Assembly (NCBI RefSeq): GCF_001553565.1
Contig: NZ_CP014228.1
Location: forward strand, 1,922,001 to 1,986,000
Source: Actinomyces radicidentis
GTDB taxonomy: Bacteria; Actinomycetota; Actinomycetes; Actinomycetales; Actinomycetaceae
Length of the DNA stretch: 64,000 nucleotides
Direction of reading: 5' to 3'
Below, piece by piece: positions 17,537-27,722 of this stretch (position 1 is its first letter; every line of letters begins with the position of its first letter). The notes below the pieces were generated by a model. That model was given only the letters and a program-made list of their open reading frames with translations. It searched no databases and had not been told where the DNA came from. The position numbers and the translations under genes are program-made.

Positions 17537-18310
17537 CTAGGCGCCCGGCCTCCGTCGCGGCGGGGGCGGCGCCGCCACCGGCACCCACAGCTTGTAGCGG
17601 TCGGCCCGGTACAGGGAGCGCGAGTAGTCGACGGCGAGGTCCCCGTGGAAGGTGCGCCGCGTGATCTCCAGGGCCGGGGCCCTCACGGGCACGCCGAGGA
17701 GCGCGGCCTCCTCCGGGGTGGCGGCGTGCCCCTCGATGACGTCCTCGCCCCACTCGGGCGCGAGGCCCGCCTCCGTGAGCGCCGCGTAGACGGAGAAGGT
17801 CGGTTCGCCGTCGAGCAGCGCCGGGACGAGGGCCGCCGGGATCCAGTTCTCCTCGACGGCGATGGGGGAGGCGTCGGCGGTGAGGAGGCGCCGCAGGTGG
17901 TGCACCTTGGCGGCCGCCTCCAGCTCGAGCGCCTCGGCCACCGACGGGGGCGCCGGCTCCGTGCGCGCGATGAGCAGGACGGCACCGGGATTCATCCCGC
18001 GGCGCCGCATCTCCTCGGTGAAGGAGGTGAGGCGGACCTGGAGGTCGGTCTTGGGCGGTGCGACGAAGGTGCCCTTGCCCTGGTGCCGGCGGAGCACCCC
18101 GTCGACGACGAGGGTGTCGACCGCCTGGCGGACCGTGGAGCGGGAGACGGAGAAGCGCTCGCAGAGCTCCCTCTCGGACGGGATCGGAGCGCCGACGGCG
18201 AGCCCGCCCTCGATGAGGGCGAGCAGGTGCTCGCGCACGGCGGCGTACTTCGTGGTGCCCGGTACCGCAGGGGCGGTGCCGGGGGCTCGGGTGGGGCGGG
18301 ATCGGCTCAT
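17537..18310 (-). CDS. GntR/HutC-family regulator, DasR-like
   Basis: A 257-aa regulator. A GntR winged helix (about residues 20-88: VREHLLALIEGGLAVGAPIPSERELCERFSVSRSTVRQAV...GKGTFVA) is followed by a UTRA effector domain (about 95-245) ending in DYSRSLYRADRYKLWV, close to the end of Streptomyces DasR. DasR responds to glucosamine-6-phosphate and represses chitin/GlcNAc uptake genes. Its place between the EIIBA and EIIC genes, with dre-like boxes before both, supports the same role. Confidence 0.88.
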   Translation of the reverse strand: MSRSRPTRAPGTAPAVPGTTKYAAVREHLLALIEGGLAVGAPIPSERELCERFSVSRSTVRQAVDTLVVDGVLRRHQGKGTFVAPPKTDLQVRLTSFTEEMRRRGMNPGAVLLIARTEPAPPSVAEALELEAAAKVHHLRRLLTADASPIAVEENWIPAALVPALLDGEPTFSVYAALTEAGLAPEWGEDVIEGHAATPEEAALLGVPVRAPALEITRRTFHGDLAVDYSRSLYRADRYKLWVPVAAPPPPRRRPGA

Positions 18311-18458
18311 GGCTGGCGATGGGGCTGAGGGGCTGCGGGACGGCCGGGGCTGTCCCGGCCGGTGGTCCGGTCATCCCCGCCCCTAGTGTGCCGCACCCGC
18401 TCCGGGCTGCGCGACGCTCATCGCGCGTGACCGCGGTGAAACGTCGTGGTCGTGTCGC

Positions 18459-18509
18459 TTGACACCACTCAGCGCGTCGGCTTTCCTGGGGCCACTGGTC
18501 CGGACATGT
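18459..18509 (+). promoter_or_regulatory. Promoter with dre-like box upstream of the EIIC gene
   Basis: A perfect -35 TTGACA (18459-18464) is followed 17 bp later by a weak -10 (TTTCCT, 18482-18487). Just downstream, 18494-18509 (ACTGGTCCGGACATGT) matches the left arm of the DasR box fully and the right arm partly. Binding there would block transcription start or clearance. A GTGGTC half-site is also present at 18362-18367, closer to the divergent regulator gene. Confidence 0.5.
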
Positions 18510-18597
18510 GCGACCCGGCACGTCTCCGCCAGGGATCCCCATGACACCACAGGGCCGTGGCGCCGACGCCGCGGCCCTCCTGACCCAGGAGGACCTC

Positions 18598-19944
<1,347 letters not shown>

Positions 19945-19999
19945 GGCGCCCGTCGCCGACGGCCTTACCGCGGTGCGGCTCGGCACGAGCCCACCGTCT

Positions 20000-20052
20000 G
20001 GACGCGACGGCGCCCCGCCTCCCTCGATGGGAGGCGGGGCGCCGTCGCGTCC
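20000..20052. terminator. Bidirectional terminator between nagE and pepN
   Basis: A perfect 24-bp stem (20000-20023 with 20029-20052) and 5-nt loop lie between convergent genes ending at 19944 and 20082. It is the longest perfect stem noticed in the window. Confidence 0.85.
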
Positions 20053-20081
20053 GCGGCCGCTCGCGCGGCCGTGGTGCGGGC

Positions 20082-22655
20082 TCAGGCCTTCTGCGTCTCG
20101 CGGGCCTCGCGGGCCTGGACCGTGGCGACGCGGCGAGTGTCGTCGAGGTTCTCGATGACGATGCGGCGGAAGGCGGCCGGGGCGTCCTCGTGGGAGGCGA
20201 GCCAGCCCTCGAGGGCGCCGGCCGGGTCGAGGTCGGGCAGGCCGACGGTCGCCGTGGACCACAGGGAGACGAGGAGGTTCTCGGCCATGTGGAAGGTGCG
20301 GGACTCCCAGATGGCGTCCGCGCTGCGGACGTACTCCGCGACGTAGGGCGCGAGCAGCTCGGGGGCGCGGCGGGCCTCGATGAAGCCGCGCAGGACCTTG
20401 ACCTGGGTCTCGTTGGGCATGTCGGCGTCCTCGACGAGCGCGCGCCAGGTGGCGGCCTTCGCCTCGGCGGTCGGGACGGAGGCGCGGGCCTGGGCGGCGC
20501 GCTCGCGGCCCGTGGTGGTGCGGTCGTGCTGCTCCTCGGAGGCGATCTCCTCCTCCCCGGCGACGCCGGCGGCGACGAGACCGGTGAGGAGCTCCCAGCG
20601 CATGTCGGCGTCGACGGCGAGGCCCTCGAGGGCGGCGTCGCCGGTGAGCCAGCCGCGCACGGCGTCGGTCTGCGCGTCGGTGACGGCGTTGGCGGCCACG
20701 GCGCGGGCCAGCTGGAGCTGCTTGTCGCTCTCCGGCTCGGCGGCGCGCGCGAGGGAGAGCAGCGAGTCCGCCGTGCCCGGCAGCGCGGCCGCACGGGCGG
20801 CCGGCGTCAGGTAGAAGGTGACGATGCTCGTGATCTTGGCGAGCAGGCCCTGGATGACGGAGGAGTGCGTCTCGACCTCGAGGGCGGCCAGCGCCGCGTC
20901 GAGGAAGCGAGAGGCGGCGAGCTCGCCGTCGCGGACCATGTCCCAGGCGGAGGCCAGGACGATGGAGCGCGGCAGGGAGTCGGCGAACTCGGCGACGTGC
21001 TCGAGGCCCGTGCTCAGCGAGGCCTGGTCGAGGCGGACCTTGGCGTAGGTGAGGTCGTCGTCGTTGAGGACGATGACGTCGGCGCGCCGGGTGCCCACGA
21101 GCTCGGGGACCTCGGTGCGCTCGCCGTCGATGTCGAGCTCGACCCGACCGGTGCGCGTGATGGCGCCGTCGGCCAGCGAGTAGGAACCGATGGCGGCGCG
21201 GTGCGGGCGCAGGGAGGCGGGGGAGCCCTCCGGGACCGTCTGGATGACGGCGGCGGAGGTGATGACGCCCTCGGAGTCCGTCTCGATCTCGGTGGACAGG
21301 ACGGTGACGCCGGCCTCCTGGAGCCAGACGCGCGTCCACGCCGACAGGTCGCGCCCGGAGGCCTTCTCGAGCTCGGCGAGCAGGTCCGCGAGCGTGGCGT
21401 TGGCGTAGGCGTGGGCGGCCAGGTACGAGGCGATGCCCGTGAAGAAGTTCTCGCGGCCCACGTAGGCGACGAGCGCGGTGAGGACGGAGGCGCCCTTGGC
21501 GTACGTGATGCCGTCGAAGTTGACCTCGACGTCGTGCAGGTCGTTGATGTCCGCGGCGATCGGGTGGGTGGAGGAGAGCTGGTCCTGGTTGTAGGCCCAG
21601 TTCTTCTCCAGCGTCTGGAAGGTGGTCCAGGCGTCGGTGAAGCGGGAGGTCTCCGCGGTCGCCAGGGTGGAGGTGTACTCGGCGAAGGACTCGTTGAGCC
21701 ACAGGTCGTTCCACCACTTCATGGTGACCATGTCGCCGAACCACATGTGGGCGAGCTCGTGGAGGATGGTGACGACGCGGCGCTCGACGCGGGCCTCGAC
21801 GGGGCGCGAGCGGAAGATGTAGTCGTCGCGGTGGGTCACGCAGCCGACGTTCTCCATGGCGCCCGCGTTGAACTCGGGCACGAAGATCTGGTCGTACTTG
21901 CTGAAGGCGTAGTTCGTGCCGAAGAGCTCCTCGTAGTAGGCGAAGCCCTTCTTGGTGATGTCGAGGATCTCCTCGGAGTCCATGTGCTCCAGGAGGGAGG
22001 CGCGGCAGTAGGTGCCCAGCGGGATGACGCGGCCGTCCTTGGCGCGGTACTCGTCGGTGGCGCCCTTGTAGGGGCCGGCGACGATCGCGGTGAGGTAGGA
22101 GGAGATCCGCTCGGTGGGGGCGAAGGCGAAGACCCGCTTGCCGTCCTCAGCGGTGGGCTCCGGGGTGGGGGAGTTGGAGAAGACGGTCCAGCCCTCGGAG
22201 GCGGTGACGGTGAAGGTGAAGGAGGCCTTGAGGTCGGGCTGCTCGAAGACCGTGTAGACGCGGCGGGAGTCGGGCACCTCGAACTGGGAGTAGAGGTAGG
22301 TCTCGCCGTCGGCGGGATCGGTGAAGCGGTGGAGGCCCTCGCCGGTGTGCATGTAGGCGCAGTCGGCGACGACGGTCAGCTCGTTGGACTCCTCGAGGTC
22401 CGCCAGGACGATGCGGGAGTCGACGAAGACCTCGGAGGGGTCGAGTTCGGCGCCGTTGAGGGTGATGCGGTGGACCGCGGGCGCGATGAGGTCGATGAAG
22501 GTCGTGGCGCCGGGGGTGGCGGTGAAGCGGGCTGTTGTCGTCGACCGGAAGGTCTCCTCGCCGGTGGTGAGGTCGAGGGCGACGTCGTAGCTCTCGGCGG
22601 ACACGAGGTCGGCGCGGGTCGCCGCCTCCACGCGGGTCAGGTTCTGACCGGGCAT
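20082..22655 (-). CDS. pepN: Aminopeptidase N (M1 family)
   Basis: An 857-aa cytosolic zinc aminopeptidase that removes N-terminal residues from peptides. The exopeptidase motif GAMEN is at about residues 265-269 and the zinc site HELAH at about 299-303, followed by the downstream Glu in NESFAEY. Length and the C-terminal ERAP1-like helical region fit actinobacterial PepN. The ATG at 22653-22655 is preceded by AGGAG. It stands alone, convergent with nagE. Confidence 0.96.
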   Translation of the reverse strand: MPGQNLTRVEAATRADLVSAESYDVALDLTTGEETFRSTTTARFTATPGATTFIDLIAPAVHRITLNGAELDPSEVFVDSRIVLADLEESNELTVVADCAYMHTGEGLHRFTDPADGETYLYSQFEVPDSRRVYTVFEQPDLKASFTFTVTASEGWTVFSNSPTPEPTAEDGKRVFAFAPTERISSYLTAIVAGPYKGATDEYRAKDGRVIPLGTYCRASLLEHMDSEEILDITKKGFAYYEELFGTNYAFSKYDQIFVPEFNAGAMENVGCVTHRDDYIFRSRPVEARVERRVVTILHELAHMWFGDMVTMKWWNDLWLNESFAEYTSTLATAETSRFTDAWTTFQTLEKNWAYNQDQLSSTHPIAADINDLHDVEVNFDGITYAKGASVLTALVAYVGRENFFTGIASYLAAHAYANATLADLLAELEKASGRDLSAWTRVWLQEAGVTVLSTEIETDSEGVITSAAVIQTVPEGSPASLRPHRAAIGSYSLADGAITRTGRVELDIDGERTEVPELVGTRRADVIVLNDDDLTYAKVRLDQASLSTGLEHVAEFADSLPRSIVLASAWDMVRDGELAASRFLDAALAALEVETHSSVIQGLLAKITSIVTFYLTPAARAAALPGTADSLLSLARAAEPESDKQLQLARAVAANAVTDAQTDAVRGWLTGDAALEGLAVDADMRWELLTGLVAAGVAGEEEIASEEQHDRTTTGRERAAQARASVPTAEAKAATWRALVEDADMPNETQVKVLRGFIEARRAPELLAPYVAEYVRSADAIWESRTFHMAENLLVSLWSTATVGLPDLDPAGALEGWLASHEDAPAAFRRIVIENLDDTRRVATVQAREARETQKA

Positions 22656-22968
22656 GTGTGTGCTCCTAGGGGTCGGTGGAACGGGGTGCAGCCCCTGGCT
22701 GCGCCCGCGACCGACGAGGGTGCCGACGGTGCGCGGGCAGACGTGCGGCCCATCCTCTCACCGGGGAGAGCTGAGCGTGACGTCTCAGGGGCCGGGAGAG
22801 CCCGCTGGAGGCGGCAGTCCGGTCAAGGTCGGCGCCCGCGGGCCGCTCGGCCGGGGTCACGGGACCGTCGTGCAGGTGCCGGGCGCGTCACCGTGCTGGG
22901 CCAGCACGGCGCGGGTGTCCGCGGCGCCCGGGCGGGCGGTGGTTCGGTCGAGGTCGACTCCACCGGCG
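22656..22968. other. Intergenic region between the LAHTG protein gene and pepN
   Basis: This 313-bp gap is upstream of pepN and downstream of the LAHTG gene, both leftward. A 9-bp hairpin (22891-22899 with 22901-22909) may end the LAHTG transcript. No coding sequence with a plausible product was seen. Confidence 0.5.
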
Positions 22969-23706
22969 TCAGGAGCGGCGCGCGCGCCACGCGAGGAAGA
23001 CGCCGACGATGAGGATCCCGACGGCGCTGATCGCCACGGGGACGACGGCCGCACCGGTGTGCGCGAGCGTCCGCCGGTGGGCCGTCGCCGCCGTCGTGCG
23101 GTGAGCGGGGGCGGCGGCCGGACGGGCCTGCTCGGCCGTGCCCGTCGAGACCTGCTCGCTCGTCGCCGTGCCGCCCGTGGCCGGGCCCGTCGTGGTGCCC
23201 ACGGCGCTGCCGGACGTCGTGGTCGTCGTCGGGTCCGTGGCGCCGGCGACGGCGTCGGTGCTCATGAGGACGGGCACGAGCGCCGTCGAGTGCTGGCCCT
23301 GGTAGCCGTCGCAGGAGACGCCGAGCGTCCAGCTCGACGCCGCCGGGTCGGAGACCTTCCACGCGGTGACCTGCGCGGCGACGTCGATCGTGGTGGACCA
23401 GGTCCCGTCGGAGGCGGTGGAGGCGATCTCGCCGTCGCCGACCGGCATCCGCGTGTCATTGGGGTAGAGGATCCAGTGCACCGTCGAGGGCTGCTCGGTG
23501 CAACCGCTCGCACTCACCTGCACGGAGGTGGAGGCGGGGTCGAGGACGAGCGTGGTGCCGTCGGGGGAGGTGCCCCCCGAGGCGTTGACGGTGATCGGCG
23601 TGGAGCCGTCACCCGAGTAGGTGGCGGCGCTCGCTGCCGTGGCGGTCGCGGGCAGCAGGGCGAGGGCGGGGAGGGTGATCGCGGCAGCGAGACGGACGGC
23701 GCGCAT
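22969..23706 (-). CDS. Secreted LAXTG (LAHTG) cell-wall-anchored protein
   Basis: A 245-aa exported protein. A signal peptide covers about residues 1-28 (MRAVRLAAAITLPALALLPA). The mature part starts with a β-rich region containing a Cys pair (about residues 69 and 133). A Thr/Ser/Gly/Pro-rich stalk follows at about 155-210. The C-terminus has LAHTG at about 214-218, a hydrophobic helix and the basic tail WRARRS. LAXTG is the motif recognised by class E sortases in high-GC actinobacteria. No sortase is nearby. The function of the exposed domain is not recognised. Confidence 0.8.
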   Translation of the reverse strand: MRAVRLAAAITLPALALLPATATAASAATYSGDGSTPITVNASGGTSPDGTTLVLDPASTSVQVSASGCTEQPSTVHWILYPNDTRMPVGDGEIASTASDGTWSTTIDVAAQVTAWKVSDPAASSWTLGVSCDGYQGQHSTALVPVLMSTDAVAGATDPTTTTTSGSAVGTTTGPATGGTATSEQVSTGTAEQARPAAAPAHRTTAATAHRRTLAHTGAAVVPVAISAVGILIVGVFLAWRARRS

Positions 23707-23881
23707 GGGGTCCTCCAAGGAGAGGTCGGTCCTGGTCGGGGAGTGACCGAGGGCACATCTGTGGTGCGGTGGCCGGGCCCTTCCCGGGGCCCGAACCGCC
23801 GTTGGAAGAAGTGTGGATCCCACGCCGATCCGACGGATCCTCCGCCACGACGGACGTGCGCGCCGGCGCGTCCTCCAGTGA

Positions 23882-23919
23882 GACGGGGCCCCTCATCCGC
23901 AAGGATGAGGGGCCCCGTC
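23882..23919 (-). terminator. Terminator after the M13 peptidase gene
   Basis: A perfect 17-bp stem (23882-23898 with 23903-23919) closed by a GCAA tetraloop lies 18 bp after the M13 peptidase stop. Confidence 0.85.
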
Positions 23920-23937
23920 AGCGGTCGCTCGAGGCGC

Positions 23938-26061
23938 TCACCAGATCGTCACGCGCTCCTCGGGGGCGAGCCACAGACCGTCCTGGGGCGTCGTCCCGAA
24001 GGCCTCGTGGAAGGCGTCCACGTTGCGCACGATCCCGTTGCAGCGGAACTCGCCCGGCGAGTGCGGGTCGATCGTCAGCAGCAGCTCGGCGTAGTCCTCG
24101 CGGTTCTTCCCGCGCCAGATCCGCGCCCAGGAGTAGAAGAAGCGCTCCAGCGCCGTCAGGCCGTCGACGACCGGGGCGTCCGCGAAGGACTCGACGCCCT
24201 CGCGGTGCAGCGCCAGGGCGTAGGCCTTGAGCGCGATCCCGAGGCCGCCCAGGTCGCCGATGTTCTCGCCGATGGTAAGGGCGCCGTTGACGTGCGGGAC
24301 CTCGGACAGGTCGGTGCCCTCGCGCTCGGCGCGCTCCACGAGCGCCGTCGGCTGGAAGGCGTCGTACTGGGCGATGAGCGCGGCCGTGCGCGCTGTGAAG
24401 GCCTCGCGGTCCTCCTCGGTCCACCAGTCCGTCACCTTGCCGCGCCCGTCGAAGGTCGAGCCCTGGTCGTCGAATCCGTGGCCGATCTCGTGGCCGATGA
24501 CGGCGCCGATGCCCGCGTAGTTGACGGCCGCGTCCGCCTCCGGGTCGAAGAAGGGCGGCTGCAGGATCGCGGCCGGGAAGACGACCTCGTTCATCGTCGG
24601 GTTGTAGTAGGCGTTGACCGTCTGCGGCGTCATGTGCCACTCGGCCCGGTCCACCGGGGAGCCGAGCTTGCGCAGAGCGCGGGCCAGCTCGAAGAGCTCG
24701 ACGCTGCGCACCGAGGCGACCACGTCCCCGGGGGTGACGACGACGTCGGAGTAGTCGCGCCACGTGTCCGGGTAACCGATCTTCGGGGTGAACTGGGACA
24801 GCTTCTCCAGGGCGCGTTCGCGCGTGGCCGGGCCCATCCAGCTCAGCGAGGAGATCGAGCGACGGTAGGCCTCGATGAGGTCGGCGACGAGCCTCTCCAT
24901 CTCGGCCTTGTACGACGGCGGGAAGTGACGGGCCACGTAGAGCTCGCCGAGGGCCTCGCCGAGTGTGCCCTCGATGAGGCCGACGCCGCGCTTCCAGCGG
25001 GCGCGCAGCTCGTCGACGCCCTGGAGGCGCTTGGAGTAGAAGTCGAAGTTCGCGGCCACGAAGTCGCCGGACAGGAGCGTCGCGCGGCCGTGCACCGTGT
25101 GCCACAGCGCCCAGGCGCGCAGGTCCTCGAGCTCGGCGTCGGCCCAGACGCCCGCTGCGTGGCCGACGTAGTCGGGCTGCTCGACGATCGACTCGTCCAG
25201 GAGCCCGCGCAGGCCCGTGCCCGTGGCCTCGGCGGCCGAGGCGATGCCCTCGCGCCACGCCTCCCACGGGAAGCCCTCGCCCGACGCGGTGAGCTCGCCC
25301 CAGGTCATCGGGTTGTTCATCTTCTCGATGTCGCGGCAGGCGACGCGGTCCCAGTGGCCCTTCGCGATGAGGGTCTCCAGGGCCATGACGCGCGCGGCGA
25401 GGTCCTCCGCAGCGGTGCCGAGGCGCTCGTCGAGGCCGGCGAGGGCGAGCACCCGGGCGAGGTGCGCGACGTAGGCATCGCGCAGGTCCGCCTGGGACTC
25501 CTCGCGGTAGTAGGACTCGTCGGGCAGACCGAGGCCGTCCTGGCCGAACCACGTCGTGTAGCGGTCGGGGTCGTTGAGGTCCACCTCGACGTCGACGCCG
25601 AAGGGGCCGGTGAAGCCGGCGGGCACGCCGGCGCCGATCGCGCGGGCGAGCTCCTCCTTCGTCGAGGCGGCGAGCAGCGGGACGAGCTCCGGCTCGAGCG
25701 GCGAGTACCCGAGGGCCTCGACGGCCTCCTCGTCGACGAAGGAGGCGTACAGGGCGCCGATCTTCTCCGACGGCGTCGTCGGAGTCCCGGCGGCGCCGGA
25801 GGCGGACCAGCCGGCCGCGGCCTCCTCGAGGATCTCGCGGCAGGCGGCCTCGGCGGCGTCCCTCAGCAGGACGAAGGAGCCGAAGCCGGGGCGGTCGGCG
25901 GGGATGACGGCGTCGCGCAGCCACGCGCCGTTGACGTGGCGGAAGAGGTCGTCCTGGGGGCGGACGGAGGCGTCGGCGGCGTCGGTCTCGTAGACGCCGG
26001 CGAGGACGGCGCCCGCGGGCGCCGAGGACCCGGAGGACGCGGTGGAGGAGGTGTCTGTCAT
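23938..26061 (-). CDS. pepO: M13-family metallopeptidase (neprilysin/PepO-like)
   Basis: A 707-aa zinc endopeptidase of the neprilysin/ECE family. An M13_N helical region (about residues 30-440) precedes the catalytic domain with VIGHEIGHGFDDQGSTFDGRG (zinc His524 and His528, catalytic Glu525) and GENIGDLGGL (third zinc ligand Glu). A NAYYNPTMNEVVFPAAILQPPFF substrate-binding segment precedes these. No signal peptide is seen, so it is probably cytoplasmic. The chosen ATG (26059-26061) has TAGCGT 7 nt upstream, which favours a leaderless mRNA over the longer upstream start. Confidence 0.95.
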   Translation of the reverse strand: MTDTSSTASSGSSAPAGAVLAGVYETDAADASVRPQDDLFRHVNGAWLRDAVIPADRPGFGSFVLLRDAAEAACREILEEAAAGWSASGAAGTPTTPSEKIGALYASFVDEEAVEALGYSPLEPELVPLLAASTKEELARAIGAGVPAGFTGPFGVDVEVDLNDPDRYTTWFGQDGLGLPDESYYREESQADLRDAYVAHLARVLALAGLDERLGTAAEDLAARVMALETLIAKGHWDRVACRDIEKMNNPMTWGELTASGEGFPWEAWREGIASAAEATGTGLRGLLDESIVEQPDYVGHAAGVWADAELEDLRAWALWHTVHGRATLLSGDFVAANFDFYSKRLQGVDELRARWKRGVGLIEGTLGEALGELYVARHFPPSYKAEMERLVADLIEAYRRSISSLSWMGPATRERALEKLSQFTPKIGYPDTWRDYSDVVVTPGDVVASVRSVELFELARALRKLGSPVDRAEWHMTPQTVNAYYNPTMNEVVFPAAILQPPFFDPEADAAVNYAGIGAVIGHEIGHGFDDQGSTFDGRGKVTDWWTEEDREAFTARTAALIAQYDAFQPTALVERAEREGTDLSEVPHVNGALTIGENIGDLGGLGIALKAYALALHREGVESFADAPVVDGLTALERFFYSWARIWRGKNREDYAELLLTIDPHSPGEFRCNGIVRNVDAFHEAFGTTPQDGLWLAPEERVTIW

Positions 26062-26068
26062 GGGGACA

Positions 26069-26074
26069 ACGCTA
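26069..26074 (-). promoter_or_regulatory. -10 element for a leaderless M13-peptidase transcript
   Basis: TAGCGT (minus strand) ends 7 nt before the ATG at 26061 and no ribosome binding site is present. Confidence 0.55.
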
Positions 26075-26133
26075 GCCGGAGCCCGCGCGCACACGCGTGC
26101 GCCGGCGGGACGCCCGCCCCGTTTCGCGTGAGG

Positions 26134-26139
26134 CACAAT
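26134..26139 (+). promoter_or_regulatory. -10 element for a leaderless rpiB transcript
   Basis: CACAAT ends 7 nt before the rpiB ATG and there is no Shine-Dalgarno sequence between them. Confidence 0.5.
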
Positions 26140-26146
26140 CGGCTCC

Positions 26147-26608
26147 ATGCGCATCCACATCGCCTCCGACCATGCCGGCTACGAGCTCAAGAGCGCCCTC
26201 ATCGAGCACCTCAGCGCTGAGGGGCACGAGGTCGTCGACCACGGCGCACTGACCTACGACCCCCAGGACGACTACCCGTCCTACTGCATCGAGGCCGCCG
26301 AGGCCGTCGTCGCCGACCCGGGCAGCCTCGGCGTCGTCATCGGCGGCTCCGGCAACGGCGAGCAGATCGCCGCCAACGCCGTCGACGGCGTCCGCGCCGC
26401 CCTCGCCTGGAACGAGGACACCGCCCGCCTGGCGCGTCAGCACAACGACGCCAACGTCGTCGCCGTCGGCGCCCGCATGCACACGATCGAGGAGGCCGTC
26501 CACCTCGTCGACCTCTACGTCGCCGAGCCCTTCAGCGAGGACGCCCGCCACCAGCGCCGCATCGACCAGGTCGCCGAATACGAGCGCCGCGCCCACCACG
26601 GCGCCTGA
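26147..26608 (+). CDS. rpiB: Ribose-5-phosphate isomerase B
   Basis: A 153-aa RpiB/LacAB-family enzyme interconverting ribose-5-phosphate and ribulose-5-phosphate. It begins MRIHIASDHAGYELK (phosphate-binding His region) and carries GGSGNGEQIAANAVDGVRAAL. As in mycobacterial RpiB, the catalytic Cys of the E. coli enzyme is replaced by Glu in GNGEQ. DARHQRRIDQVAEYE closes the protein. The short gap to the divergent M13 gene holds both promoters. Confidence 0.95.
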   Translation: MRIHIASDHAGYELKSALIEHLSAEGHEVVDHGALTYDPQDDYPSYCIEAAEAVVADPGSLGVVIGGSGNGEQIAANAVDGVRAALAWNEDTARLARQHNDANVVAVGARMHTIEEAVHLVDLYVAEPFSEDARHQRRIDQVAEYERRAHHGA

Positions 26609-26723
26609 CGCGCCCGTGAGCGTCTGAGCGACCCGTCACCCAGGGTGCGCTCGTCCCCTCCCTCCCGCCGCCCGCGCGGGCCCTGGTCACCCCGTCGCCC
26701 ACGCGGGCGGTAGCGTCGAGGCC

Positions 26724-27722
26724 ATGCCCGAAGGCCACACCGTCCACCGACTCGCCGCCGCCCTCGCCGAGCTCTACGGGGGCGAGAGGATGCACGCCGC
26801 CTCCCCGCAGGGGCGCTTCGCCGACGGCGCCGCCCGCCTGGACGGCCAGGTCCTCCTCGGCGCCCAGGCCCACGGCAAGCACCTCTTCGTGCCCTTCGCC
26901 CCCGAGCCGGACGTCCCCCTCGAGGACGAGGCCGTCACCTGGCTGCGCGTCCACCTGGGCCTGTACGGCTCGTGGACCTTCGACGGCGACTCCGCCTTCA
27001 CCGCGCCCCACTCGATCGGCGCGCCCCGGCGGCGCGTCGGCGAGCGGGGCGAGCACGCCCTGTCCCACGGCGGGGGCTCCGCCCTGTCCGGACTCGCCGG
27101 CGGCGACGGCGGCGACGGCGGCGACGGTGCGGCCCCCGCCCCGACACCGGGGGAGTGGGAGCCGCCCGAGCCCCGGGGCGCGGTCCGCCTCCGGCTCGCG
27201 AGCGAGCACGGCGTCGCCGACCTCACCGGGCCCGCCGCCTGCGAGCTCCTCGACGCCGACGGCGTCGCCGCCGTGCGCCGCCGCCTCGGCCCGGACCCGC
27301 TGCGCGGGGACGGGGACCGCGAGGTCTTCGTGGCCGCCGTGCGACGCCGCCGCAAGGCCGTCGGCGAGCTCCTCATGGACCAGTCCGTCCTCGCCGGCGT
27401 CGGCAACATCTACCGGGCCGAGACGCTCTTCCGCACCGGGATCAGCCCCTTCCGTGCCGGCAACCGGGTGAGCGAGGAGCGTCTGCGCGCCGTCTGGGAC
27501 GACCTCGTGCCCCTCATGGAGTACGGCGTCGCCACCGGCTTCATCACCACCGTCGACCTCGACGACGTCCCCGAGCCGCTGCCCGAGGGCGACGAGGAGG
27601 CCGGCCGCTGGTACACGTACCACCGCACCGACCGCCCCTGCCTGCGCTGCGGCACCCCGATCCGCGAGAAGGAGGTCGCCGGACGGCGCCTCTTCTGGTG
27701 CCCCTCGTGCCAGGCGCGGTGA
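26724..27722 (+). CDS. Fpg/Nei-family DNA glycosylase/AP lyase (Nei2-like)
   Basis: A 332-aa base-excision-repair enzyme. The N-terminal Pro2-Glu3 catalytic pair is in MPEGHTVHR, a signature of the Nei subgroup. The H2TH region includes LLMDQSVLAGVGNIYRAETLF and the C-terminal zinc finger is CLRCGTPI...RLFWCPSCQ. A Gly/Asp-rich low-complexity insertion (about residues 115-145) is not typical. TAGCGT lies 7 nt before the ATG, so the transcript is probably leaderless. It starts a three-gene unit with the next two genes by GTGA and ATGA overlaps. Confidence 0.92.
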   Translation: MPEGHTVHRLAAALAELYGGERMHAASPQGRFADGAARLDGQVLLGAQAHGKHLFVPFAPEPDVPLEDEAVTWLRVHLGLYGSWTFDGDSAFTAPHSIGAPRRRVGERGEHALSHGGGSALSGLAGGDGGDGGDGAAPAPTPGEWEPPEPRGAVRLRLASEHGVADLTGPAACELLDADGVAAVRRRLGPDPLRGDGDREVFVAAVRRRRKAVGELLMDQSVLAGVGNIYRAETLFRTGISPFRAGNRVSEERLRAVWDDLVPLMEYGVATGFITTVDLDDVPEPLPEGDEEAGRWYTYHRTDRPCLRCGTPIREKEVAGRRLFWCPSCQAR

